Origin: Geomobilimonas luticola | GTDB lineage: Bacteria; Desulfobacterota; Desulfuromonadia; Geobacterales; Geobacteraceae | NCBI RefSeq assembly: GCF_018476905.1 | Contig: NZ_JAHCVK010000001.1 | Location: forward strand, 1,054,001-1,118,000 | Direction: 5' to 3' | Length of the DNA: 64,000 nt | Shown: one piece after another, positions 1 through 7,239 of the stretch | How positions within the stretch are numbered: position 1 is the first letter of the stretch | Layout of the letters: every line of letters begins with the position of its first letter | The notes under the pieces: generated by a model | What the model saw: only the letters and a program-made list of their open reading frames with translations | Database searches by the model: none | Told to the model about the DNA's origin: nothing | Program-made: the position numbers and the translations under genes

Positions 1-296
1 TCACCCCCTATCCCGGCACTGACGTCCGCCGCCGCCTGGAGGCGGAAGGGCGGATTACCTCCAATGCCTGGGAAGACTACGACATGGAGCATGTCAATTT
101 CCGGCCGGTGGGAATGAGCGCCGCCGAACTGCAGCAGGGGTACGACTGGCTCAACCGGGCTTTCTATTCCCTCCCCTCCATGTACCGGCGTATTTTCAAG
201 CTGCACCGCTCCGTGCAGGTATTCGCCCCCATGAACTTTGGCTTCAGGGGCGCACTCAAGCGCACCAGACGCACCATTACCGGAGATGTCCCGTAA
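1..296 (+). CDS. B12-binding radical SAM protein, C-terminal part (5' end outside window)
   Basis: The reading frame is open from the window edge to the TAA at 294-296 and has no start inside, so only the last ~98 residues are seen. It opens with TPYPGT, the motif near the end of the radical SAM barrel in cobalamin-binding radical SAM proteins (compare TPYPGTALF in the gene ending at 15266). The tail after it is basic and aromatic, as in that family. The B12-binding and CxxxCxxC parts would lie upstream. The stop is immediately followed by the ATG of the next gene, so this is probably part of the same operon. Reaction and substrate cannot be inferred from the fragment. Confidence 0.8.
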   Translation, partial: TPYPGTDVRRRLEAEGRITSNAWEDYDMEHVNFRPVGMSAAELQQGYDWLNRAFYSLPSMYRRIFKLHRSVQVFAPMNFGFRGALKRTRRTITGDVP

Positions 297-1139
297 ATGA
301 ACTGCTTCATGTTTCCCGGCCAGCCCCTTTCCCACGGGACCGAATGGCCCGATGACCCCGATTTCAAAGCCATCGCCGACATGACCCGGCGTCGGGCCTT
401 TTTTGATCTTGAGACGTTTTCCTGGGTCGGCGCTGTCGGCACCGACAACGTGAAACTTCAGCTGTTCGGCACTGCCATGAGCCTCTACCGGTTCAGGGTG
501 TTGCGCCGGGAGCGTCCCCTCCCCGATTTTGTCGCTGAGCACAGCATGGGGATCTACCCGGCCCTGGCCGCGTGCGGGTCTCTCCCCGAAGAGGCGGCGC
601 TGGAGATGACCTTCCGGGTCGGGACATGTCTTGCCCGGATGGGGGAGCGCTGCAGCTATGCCCTGGGGTGCGTGGTCGGCCTCCCCCGGGAACCGCTTCT
701 CGCCATTGCCGAAAACCACGGGGTGTATATGGCCAACTACAACACTTCCCGCCACTTCCTCCTCTCCGGCGAACGTTCTGCCATGGAAGCGGCGATGGCG
801 GAAGCCCTCGCCACGGGCGCCTTTTCCGCCCGGACCTTCCCGTGCGACACTCCGCTCCATACCCCCCTTATCGGCGAAATCGACGGTGAATTGCGGGGGA
901 TATTCAACCACTACCGCTACGGGGAACCCCGGACCCGTCTCATGGACCACATCAATCAGGATTATCTCGGTGCAGCGGACGTTGCCCCCTTCCTCCGCGA
1001 AGAGCTCCAGCGGCCGGTATTCTGGGAAAAGAGCTACCGTGCCTTGCGTGCCGCCGGTGTCACCAGCTTCGTGGAGGTGGGGATGGGGGATTCCCTGAAG
1101 AAGTACAACCGGTGGATCGACGGCGAGCTGCGGTCATGA
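297..1139 (+). CDS. malonyl/acyl-transferase (FabD-like) protein
   Basis: This 280-residue protein has an acyltransferase fold signature. The nucleophile elbow reads EHSMGIYPAL near residue 83 (family GHSxG, first Gly replaced by Glu), and a PLHTPL segment near residue 185 corresponds to the second catalytic histidine region of FabD. The C-terminal VGMGDSLKKYNRW resembles the end of malonyltransferase domains. It probably loads malonyl or another acyl group onto an acyl carrier protein for the ketosynthases downstream. It is slightly shorter than typical FabD (~310 aa). The start directly follows the previous stop, and its own stop overlaps the next ATG (ATGA), so the genes are translationally coupled. 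Substrate specificity is unknown. Confidence 0.75.
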   Translation: MNCFMFPGQPLSHGTEWPDDPDFKAIADMTRRRAFFDLETFSWVGAVGTDNVKLQLFGTAMSLYRFRVLRRERPLPDFVAEHSMGIYPALAACGSLPEEAALEMTFRVGTCLARMGERCSYALGCVVGLPREPLLAIAENHGVYMANYNTSRHFLLSGERSAMEAAMAEALATGAFSARTFPCDTPLHTPLIGEIDGELRGIFNHYRYGEPRTRLMDHINQDYLGAADVAPFLREELQRPVFWEKSYRALRAAGVTSFVEVGMGDSLKKYNRWIDGELRS

Positions 1140-1552
1140 CGTACCACGAAACCCCCATAAAGGTCCGTTTCAACGAGGTGGACGCCTACCGGGTGGCGTG
1201 GCACGGCCACTACGTCACCTGGATGGAAGTGGGGAGAAGCGACCTGGCCGGCCGGTTCGGCCTGAACGCGTTCGAGATCGAGGCTGCCGGCTACCAGGCT
1301 CCGGTGGTGGAACTGGAGCTCAAATTCAAGCGGCCGCTCCGCTACGACGAGGAAGCGCGGGTCATGACCACGGTCCGGCGGACGGAGACCGCCACCCTGG
1401 AGTTCGTCTGCCGCATCGTCGGCAGTGACGGGATAGCGGCCACCGGCCGGACGGTCCATGTCCTGACCGACCCGTCCGGTGTCCTCCAGTATACCCTGCC
1501 GCCGGTGATCGGCGAGCGGCTGGAGCGCCTCATGGCCTACCTGGAGGTGTAA
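1136..1552 (+). CDS. 4HBT-type (hot-dog) acyl thioesterase
   Basis: This 138-residue protein begins with the YbgC-like signature VRFNEVDAYRVAWHGHYVTW, where the Asp and the following Tyr/His are the usual catalytic surroundings of 4-hydroxybenzoyl-CoA-type thioesterases. The later block ELELKFKRPLRYDEEARV matches the second conserved strand. I chose the ATG at 1136 because it overlaps the upstream stop (ATGA) and gives the family-standard N-terminus. Its likely role is release or proofreading of acyl thioesters made by the neighbouring fatty-acid-type enzymes, as the thioesterase of aryl-polyene clusters is thought to do. It could act on CoA or on ACP thioesters. Confidence 0.85.
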   Translation: MTYHETPIKVRFNEVDAYRVAWHGHYVTWMEVGRSDLAGRFGLNAFEIEAAGYQAPVVELELKFKRPLRYDEEARVMTTVRRTETATLEFVCRIVGSDGIAATGRTVHVLTDPSGVLQYTLPPVIGERLERLMAYLEV

Positions 1553-2932
1553 GTGAAGATACTGCTCATCTCCGCCAACCGGGAGCGGAGCCCCTATCCG
1601 GTATTCCCCCTGGGGCTCGCCTACCTTGCCGGTCCCCTGGCCAGGGCAGGGCACTCCCTGGAACTCCTGGACCTCTGTTTCGAATCCGAGCCCGTGGCTG
1701 CCGTCGCCGCTGCCATCGAACGGTTCGCCCCCGCTGCCGTTGTCCTTTCCATCCGCAACATCGACAACGTTACCTATCCCGGGTCCCGCTCCTACCTGGA
1801 GGGAGTCAGGGAGGTGGTGGCGGCCTGCGGCGTGCGGGTACCCGTGATCCTCGGCGGGTCCGGGTTTTCCATCATGCCGCGGGAGGTTCTGGGCGCTGTC
1901 GGCGGGGATTACGGCATCGTGGGGGAGGGAGAGGAGATCCTTCCCGAGCTCCTGACGGCCCTGGAGCGGGGGGATGCTCCCGGTCCCCTGCCGGGGGTCG
2001 TTGCCCGGGGGGGAGGGGAGTACCTTGCTCCCCGGCCGGTCCAACGGATCGGTACCCCTGACCGCCGGCTTTTCCCCGTGGAGCGATACAACCGGGAGGG
2101 GGGGATGGCGAACCTGCAGACCAAGCGGGGGTGCCCCTTTTCCTGCGTCTACTGCACCTATCCGCTCCTGGAGGGGAGCCGGATGCGCCTTCGCCCCATC
2201 CCCGACATCATCGCCGAAATCCGGGAACTCCGGGACCGGTACGGCGTCAGCTACGTCTACTTCGTGGACGATATCTTCAACTTCCCCATGGATTTCGCCG
2301 CTGACCTCTGCCGGGCCATGGTCGACGCGAAACTGAACGTCAACTGGTCCGCCTTCATCAATCCCGGTTTCGTGACGCCGGCCCTTCTGGAAGCGATGGT
2401 GGCTGCGGGGTGCGACGCGGTGGAGTTCGGTACCGAGGCGGGATCACCGGTAATGCTGAGGAACCTGGGGAAATCCTTCGGTGTGGCGGAGATACGGGAC
2501 GCGTCCCGGCTCTGCCGCGATCTGGGGGTGGATTTCGCCCACTACATCCTGTTCGGCGGACCGGGGGAGTGCGAGGCGACGGTCCGGGAGACCTTCGCTC
2601 TCATGGACGAGGTGGGGCCGACGGCGGTCATCGCCATGACCGGCATCCGGATCTTTCCCGGCACGCCGCTGTACCGGCAGGCACTGGAGGAAGGGGTGAT
2701 CACCCCGGAGACATCGCTTCTGGAGCCGGTCTTCTATATTTCCTCGGCGATTCGTGATACCCTCTGCGACCTTGTGACCGAAGAGGCGATGAAACGGAAA
2801 AACTGGGTAGCGGCCGGCCTCGAGATCAACATCAGCGACGCCATGCTCGATGCCCTGCGCCATTTTCCCGTGCGGGGGCCTCTCTGGAAACTGATGAAGC
2901 GGCTGGGGAAAAGCCGGCTGAAGCCGATGTGA
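1553..2932 (+). CDS. cobalamin-binding radical SAM protein
   Basis: The 459-residue product has an N-terminal B12-binding domain (about 1-150, with a Rossmann-like VILGGSGFSIMP segment) and a radical SAM domain with the cluster motif CPFSCVYC near residues 195-202. A YFVDDIFNF strand and a C-terminal RIFPGTPLY motif follow, as in this family. The GTG start at 1553 comes right after the previous stop and has a GGAGGT site within the upstream gene. Family members catalyse methylations, cyclisations or other C-C bond changes on unactivated carbons; the substrate here is not predictable. Its place between thioesterase and ketoreductase suggests modification of an acyl chain. Confidence 0.85.
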   Translation: MKILLISANRERSPYPVFPLGLAYLAGPLARAGHSLELLDLCFESEPVAAVAAAIERFAPAAVVLSIRNIDNVTYPGSRSYLEGVREVVAACGVRVPVILGGSGFSIMPREVLGAVGGDYGIVGEGEEILPELLTALERGDAPGPLPGVVARGGGEYLAPRPVQRIGTPDRRLFPVERYNREGGMANLQTKRGCPFSCVYCTYPLLEGSRMRLRPIPDIIAEIRELRDRYGVSYVYFVDDIFNFPMDFAADLCRAMVDAKLNVNWSAFINPGFVTPALLEAMVAAGCDAVEFGTEAGSPVMLRNLGKSFGVAEIRDASRLCRDLGVDFAHYILFGGPGECEATVRETFALMDEVGPTAVIAMTGIRIFPGTPLYRQALEEGVITPETSLLEPVFYISSAIRDTLCDLVTEEAMKRKNWVAAGLEINISDAMLDALRHFPVRGPLWKLMKRLGKSRLKPM

Positions 2933-2963
2933 AACTGAAGCATGTGACGTGAAAGGTGTGACT

Positions 2964-3704
2964 ATGGAATTCTATGGTAAGATCGTCGTCGTCACCGGCG
3001 GCACCCGGGGAATCGGGCGTGCCATCTCCCTTCACTTTGCCCGGGAAGGGGCTAGGGTGACTGCCGCCTACTTCGCCGACGAAGGGGCTGCACGGAGTCT
3101 GGAAGCGGAAACGGCAGGGTTAGCCGGCTCCATCGTCACGGTGAAGGCCGACGTCAGTACCTCCGACGGGGCGATCTCCGTCATCGAGGCGGCCGCGAAG
3201 GAGTGCGGGCACCTGGACGTGCTCGTCAACAACGCCGGCATCATCCGCGACGGTTTTCTCCCCATGATGGCCGAGGAGGACTGGAACGCCGTTATCAGGA
3301 CCAACATCGATCCCCTGTTCCACTGCTGCAAGTGGGGGGTGCGGAAGATGCTCGGCAGGAGAAAGGGGAGCATCGTCAACCTGTCCTCCGTCTCCGCCCT
3401 GACCGGCACCGCCGGACAGACGAACTACGCCGCCACCAAGGGGGCGGTCATCAGCTTCACCAAGGCGCTTTCCCGCGAGGTGGGCTCCATGGGGATACGG
3501 GTAAACGCCGTGGCGCCGGGACTGATCGAGACCGAGATGGTTGCCGGCATGAAACGGGAGGCGGTGGATGCCATCCTCAAGGGGGCGGCCCTCGGGCGGA
3601 TCGGCCGGTCCGACGAGGTGGCCGAGGCGGTCGCCTTCCTGGCGTCGGAGCGGGCCGCCTATATCACCGGCCAGTGCCTCGTTGTAGACGGAGGCATAGT
3701 TTAA
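2964..3704 (+). CDS. 3-oxoacyl-ACP reductase (FabG-type SDR)
   Basis: This is a 246-residue short-chain dehydrogenase with the cofactor motif TGGTRGIG near residue 11 and the NNAG motif. The catalytic Ser-Tyr-Lys set lies at about residues 140, 154 and 158 (SSVSA...YAATK). The C-terminus SERAAYITGQCLVVDGG is typical of FabG. It should reduce 3-ketoacyl-ACP to 3-hydroxyacyl-ACP with NADPH, the second step of chain extension. An in-frame GTG exists at 2949, but the ATG at 2964 fits the family N-terminus better. The ketosynthases and dehydratase downstream complete the cycle except for an enoyl reductase, which is not seen, so the product may keep double bonds. Confidence 0.88.
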   Translation: MEFYGKIVVVTGGTRGIGRAISLHFAREGARVTAAYFADEGAARSLEAETAGLAGSIVTVKADVSTSDGAISVIEAAAKECGHLDVLVNNAGIIRDGFLPMMAEEDWNAVIRTNIDPLFHCCKWGVRKMLGRRKGSIVNLSSVSALTGTAGQTNYAATKGAVISFTKALSREVGSMGIRVNAVAPGLIETEMVAGMKREAVDAILKGAALGRIGRSDEVAEAVAFLASERAAYITGQCLVVDGGIV

Positions 3705-3740
3705 GCCGAACCGGACCCTGCCGGAACACCCGCTGAGAGA

Positions 3741-3801
3741 GCAAAGAGAACGCATGGAGAGCTGCTGTGTGCAGGTTTCCTTTGCGTTCTTTCCGTTTTT
3801 G
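3741..3801 (+). other. hairpin in the 183-bp gap before the ketosynthase
   Basis: Arms GAACGCA (3748-3754) and TGCGTTC (3783-3789) can pair and are followed by CCGTTTTTGCGG. This is the only sizeable break in the cluster and could be a weak terminator, an attenuator or an internal promoter region. The evidence is limited to the repeat. Confidence 0.3.
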
Positions 3802-3887
3802 CGGTTAAAATGGAAAAGTAATTTTTCCAAAGTTGCGCGGCGCGATGAGCCGCCATTTTCCTGCGATACTGCAATCCAGAAAGTTCC

Positions 3888-5093
3888 ATGCTACGTAAAC
3901 GGATCGCCATAACCGGTCTCGGCGTGTTCAGCGCCGCCGGCAAGAATGTCCCCGCCTATCGGGACGCACTACTCAACGGTCGCAGCGCCGTCGGGCCGGT
4001 GGACCTGTTCGACGTCTCCCCCTTCCCCTCCCGGATAGGTGCCCAAGTGCGGGACTTCGACCCCCGGGACCATTTCGATCGCCGGACCGCCGACCGGCTC
4101 TCCCGGGCTGACCAGTTCGGCGTCATCGCTGCCGGCGAGGCCCTGACCGACAGCGGTATTGACGGCTACTATTCCCCCTACGATATGGGAGTATCCATGG
4201 GGGCCGGTGCGGGAGGGATGTTCCAGGCCGAATTCTGGCTCCAGGACACGCTGTCGGGGCGCAAGGGGCATCCCAATGCCCTGCGGGGGCTCCTTCCAGA
4301 CCGTACCTCCACCTCCATCGCTGGCATCTATAACCTGGCGGGGTACCAGGGGAGCATAACCACCGCCTGTTCGTCGTCGGCAACCGCCATCGGCTGGGGT
4401 GCCGACCTCATCGCCACCGGGCGGCAGAAGGCGGTCCTCTGCGGCGGTTCCGACAGCCTCTGCGTTCTTACCTATGCCGGTTTCAACTCCCTGCGGGTGG
4501 TGGATCCGGAACCGTGTGCACCGTTCAGCCTCGGTCGCCAGGGGATATCCCTCGGCGAAGGAGCCGCGTTCGTGGTGCTGGAGGGAGAAGACGATGCCCT
4601 GCGTCGCGGAGCCAGGATTTACGGTTATGTCCTCGGGTATGCCATCGTCGGCGAGGCGTACCACATGACGGCTCCCGAGCCGAACGGCACCGAGGCGGCC
4701 CGGGCGATGACCGGCGCGCTCCGCGCGGCCGGCGTGGGTGTCCATGACGTGGGGTGGGTGAATGCCCACGGCACAGGTACTCCCCTGAACGACGTAGTGG
4801 AATCGAAGGCGACACGGCAGGTCTTCGGCAACCGTGCTGGGGAAGTCCCTCTCGTTTCCACCAAGGCGCTCACCGGCCACTGTCTCGGCGCAGCCGGTGC
4901 CATGGAGGCGCTTGCCACCATCATCGCCCTGAACGAGGGAATCATCCCCCAGACCCTCAATTTCCGGGGAGTCGACCCCGAATGCGACCTGGAGTACTGC
5001 CACGAAGGTCTGCGCCGGAGCGATGCCACGGTGGCGCTCTCCAACTCCTTTGCGTTCGGGGGAAACATTACCTCGCTGGTGATCGGTACATGA
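3888..5093 (+). CDS. beta-ketoacyl-ACP synthase (FabF-type)
   Basis: This 401-residue condensing enzyme has the full triad. The nucleophilic Cys is in TACSSSATAIGWG (about residue 159), the first His in NAHGTGTPLND (about 294) and the second His in KALTGHCLGAAGAMEAL (about 329). It should carry out decarboxylative Claisen condensation of malonyl-ACP with an acyl primer. A compact thiolase fold ends in SNSFAFGGNIT, the usual glycine-rich end of KAS II enzymes. Its stop overlaps the ATG of the second ketosynthase-like gene (ATGA), so the two are probably made in equal amounts and may form a heterodimer like type II PKS KS/CLF pairs. Confidence 0.9.
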   Translation: MLRKRIAITGLGVFSAAGKNVPAYRDALLNGRSAVGPVDLFDVSPFPSRIGAQVRDFDPRDHFDRRTADRLSRADQFGVIAAGEALTDSGIDGYYSPYDMGVSMGAGAGGMFQAEFWLQDTLSGRKGHPNALRGLLPDRTSTSIAGIYNLAGYQGSITTACSSSATAIGWGADLIATGRQKAVLCGGSDSLCVLTYAGFNSLRVVDPEPCAPFSLGRQGISLGEGAAFVVLEGEDDALRRGARIYGYVLGYAIVGEAYHMTAPEPNGTEAARAMTGALRAAGVGVHDVGWVNAHGTGTPLNDVVESKATRQVFGNRAGEVPLVSTKALTGHCLGAAGAMEALATIIALNEGIIPQTLNFRGVDPECDLEYCHEGLRRSDATVALSNSFAFGGNITSLVIGT

Positions 5094-6148
5094 TAACAAT
5101 GGCGAGCGAATTCGACACGATAGTTGTTACCGGCATGGCTGCCATCTCGGCGGCGGGTGTGGGATTGGATGCTCTGCGGGAGGCACTGGCCGACGGGGTG
5201 AGCCGCCTGTCACCTGTTCCCGAAGAGGTGCTGGGGGAGGCCGGCCATGTCTGGGGGAAGGCCACCTCCTTCCGGGCTGCCGACTTCATTCCCCCCCTCA
5301 AGGCACGCAAGTTCGACCGGGCAAGCCTTTTTGCCGTTGTCGCCACCGGCATGGCCCTGAAGGACGCCGGGCTCGACATGGAAAAGGTGGACCGGACCCG
5401 CGTCGGTATCATGCTCGGCTGCGGTTTCGGTGGCATCGCCAACTCGGAGGAGTTCCTGCGGGGATACTTCACCAAGGGGGGCGACGGACTGGTCCCCATG
5501 CTCTTCCCCAACACGGTTCCCAACGCCCCGGCCAGCAACGCCTCCATCGAGCACGGTCTCAAGGGGCCCAACGTCACCTTCGTGCAGCGCTTCTGCTCCG
5601 CCGAATCTGCCCTGTTCATGGCCATGCATGTCCTGGAGAAGGGAGAGGTCGACGTCATGGTGGTGGGGGGAGTGGACGAGCTCAACCCCATGCAGATGCG
5701 GGGATTCAGGTCCATGGGGCAGCTCTCCCGGTATGGAGGCGGTTTCGGTGAGGGATCCGGTCTCCTGGTCCTCGAACGGGCCGATTACGCCAGACGTCGC
5801 GGCGCCCGTATCCTTGCCGGAATAGGAGGGGCTCGGACCGTCGGGTTGCTCTTACCGGGTGCCGAGGGGGACGGAGTGGCACGGCTTCTCGATGGGCAGC
5901 CTGCAGCGGAACTGGTCTCCCTGTCCGGTACTGCCGCCGATGCGGCCCTCATGGTGGAGCACCTTACTGCCATACCGCGCCTGGAAACCGCGCCGCTCAC
6001 CGGCCGTTCCCTCGCCATGGGAGGGCTGGCCCTGGTGGCCCATCTCCTTGTGCTTCCTGCCGGCGCCCATGGTCTCCATCTTGCTGCATCGCCGGAAGGG
6101 CCCTATTATGCGTTCCAGCTTCAGGGAGGCTGCCCTGGTCAGCCCTGA
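5090..6148 (+). CDS. ketosynthase-like protein lacking the catalytic histidines (CLF-like)
   Basis: The 352-residue protein has the N-terminal ketosynthase fold and a Cys at the active-site position (FVQRFCSAESALFMA, about residue 172), plus the GEGSGLLVLE strand. After that the sequence diverges. Neither the HGTGT nor the K...GH motif is present, and the protein is ~50 residues shorter than its neighbour. It is therefore unlikely to condense on its own and may act as a chain-length-factor-like partner of the upstream synthase. Starts are possible at 5090 (overlapping the previous stop) and at 5099 (MASEFD). The 3' end overlaps the following dehydratase gene by 41 bases. Confidence 0.8.
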   Translation: MITMASEFDTIVVTGMAAISAAGVGLDALREALADGVSRLSPVPEEVLGEAGHVWGKATSFRAADFIPPLKARKFDRASLFAVVATGMALKDAGLDMEKVDRTRVGIMLGCGFGGIANSEEFLRGYFTKGGDGLVPMLFPNTVPNAPASNASIEHGLKGPNVTFVQRFCSAESALFMAMHVLEKGEVDVMVVGGVDELNPMQMRGFRSMGQLSRYGGGFGEGSGLLVLERADYARRRGARILAGIGGARTVGLLLPGAEGDGVARLLDGQPAAELVSLSGTAADAALMVEHLTAIPRLETAPLTGRSLAMGGLALVAHLLVLPAGAHGLHLAASPEGPYYAFQLQGGCPGQP

Positions 6149-6521
6149 TCCTGCCGCCTACCTCCCCCATCGTTATCCCTTTCTCCATCTCGACCGGATC
6201 GTCGCCCTGGAACCGGGGGTCAGCGCTGTGGGCATGGTCGGCGTGACCGCCGATACCCTCTCATTTCCGCCGCTCCTCCTCGTGGAAGCCATGGCCCAGC
6301 TGGGAGGGATTGCCGCCGGCCAGGAGGAGGGGAGCAGGGGGATACTTGCCGCCCTGGATCGGGTCGAACTGCCAGAGACCGTGTTGCCGGGAGTACGGGT
6401 GCGGGTGACGGTCCGGATCGTCAAGGCCTTCGGCACGCTCTTCCTCGTGGAGGGGGAGGCACGGGAGGGGGAGCGGCTCCTCGCCCGGGCGGAGCTGACG
6501 CTGGCGGTCAGCAAGGGGTGA
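6108..6521 (+). CDS. FabZ/FabA-like 3-hydroxyacyl-ACP dehydratase
   Basis: This 137-residue hot-dog protein carries the FabZ catalytic His in LPHRYPFLHLDRI (about residue 22) and the catalytic Glu in PPLLLVEAMAQLGG (about residue 63). It should dehydrate 3-hydroxyacyl-ACP to the trans-2-enoyl form. The ATG at 6108 lies inside the end of the preceding gene in another frame. No other ATG gives a complete dehydratase N-terminus. A longer open frame upstream is antisense-like filler in the ketosynthase-like gene and was not used. Repeated use with the ketosynthase and reductase, without an enoyl reductase, could give a polyunsaturated chain. Confidence 0.85.
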   Translation: MRSSFREAALVSPDPAAYLPHRYPFLHLDRIVALEPGVSAVGMVGVTADTLSFPPLLLVEAMAQLGGIAAGQEEGSRGILAALDRVELPETVLPGVRVRVTVRIVKAFGTLFLVEGEAREGERLLARAELTLAVSKG

Positions 6522-6577
6522 CGGTCGAGATTGCCGTGCCCGACACGATGTTCCTATCCCATACGACGAGTTGACGA

Positions 6578-7189
6578 ATGAAAAAAGCTTTGATTCTCAT
6601 CTTTGTGTTGTTTAACGTTGCGGCGGCTCCCGCCCAGGCCGTGCCTGACAAGAAGGCTCTGGAGGGACTTGAGGTGCTGCGGCGGGGTTTTGCGGAACTC
6701 ACCGACTTCACTGCCGAGATCACCCAGGAGAAACAGCTGGCGCTCATGAAGCAGAAGATGGTCTCCCGGGGGGTTATCCGCTTCCGGAAGCCCGGGACCT
6801 TCTATATGGAGCTTTACCCCCCCAACGGGAGCCTTCTGCTCATGCGGGACAACGTCCTGACCATCCGGCTGCCGGAGCAGGGGATGACCGACCGGATGGT
6901 GCTCCCGCCGGAACAGAGCCTGGAGAAGTGGATGGCCTTCCTCTCCCGTCCCATCACCACCCTTCCCGAGGGGATGGAGGTCAAGGGTGTCCGCCAGGGA
7001 GACAACTGGACCGTACACATCCTTCCCGCCGGCACGGGGGGGGTGAAGGAGCTGCAGATCACCTTCGACCTGGAGGGGCGGATCAGGCGGCTGACCATCG
7101 AGGAGCGGAACCGGGACCGGACCGTCATCAGGTTCACCTCCATGCGCAGGAACGTGGGGTTGAAGGAGAAGGATTTCCAGCTGAACTGA
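6578..7189 (+). CDS. LolA-like periplasmic lipoprotein/lipid carrier
   Basis: The 203-residue product has a signal peptide (basic KK, hydrophobic core, cleavage near APAQA-VP at residue 22) and then a LolA-like beta-rich domain. The segment FTAEITQEKQL followed by SRGVIRFRKPGTFYMEL matches the typical LolA start (secondary-substrate strands, FRKPG). LolA shuttles lipid-modified cargo across the periplasm. Dedicated LolA paralogues occur in aryl-polyene clusters with an MMPL exporter, and this gene has the same company. It is probably a carrier for the lipid product, not the housekeeping LolA; that is inference from position. Confidence 0.8.
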   Translation: MKKALILIFVLFNVAAAPAQAVPDKKALEGLEVLRRGFAELTDFTAEITQEKQLALMKQKMVSRGVIRFRKPGTFYMELYPPNGSLLLMRDNVLTIRLPEQGMTDRMVLPPEQSLEKWMAFLSRPITTLPEGMEVKGVRQGDNWTVHILPAGTGGVKELQITFDLEGRIRRLTIEERNRDRTVIRFTSMRRNVGLKEKDFQLN

Positions 7190-7200
7190 GGATCATACAG

Positions 7201-7239
7201 ATGGGTTATTCCCTGCAGCAGGAACATTCGGGGGCATGA
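7201..7239 (+). CDS. possible 12-codon leader ORF coupled to the GH13 gene
   Basis: A GAGGA site about eight bases upstream precedes an ATG at 7201 that encodes 12 residues (MGYSLQQEHSGA). Its TGA overlaps the ATGATG start of the large GH13 gene. The arrangement would allow translational coupling. It may be chance; no sequence relationship is claimed. Confidence 0.25.
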   Translation: MGYSLQQEHSGA

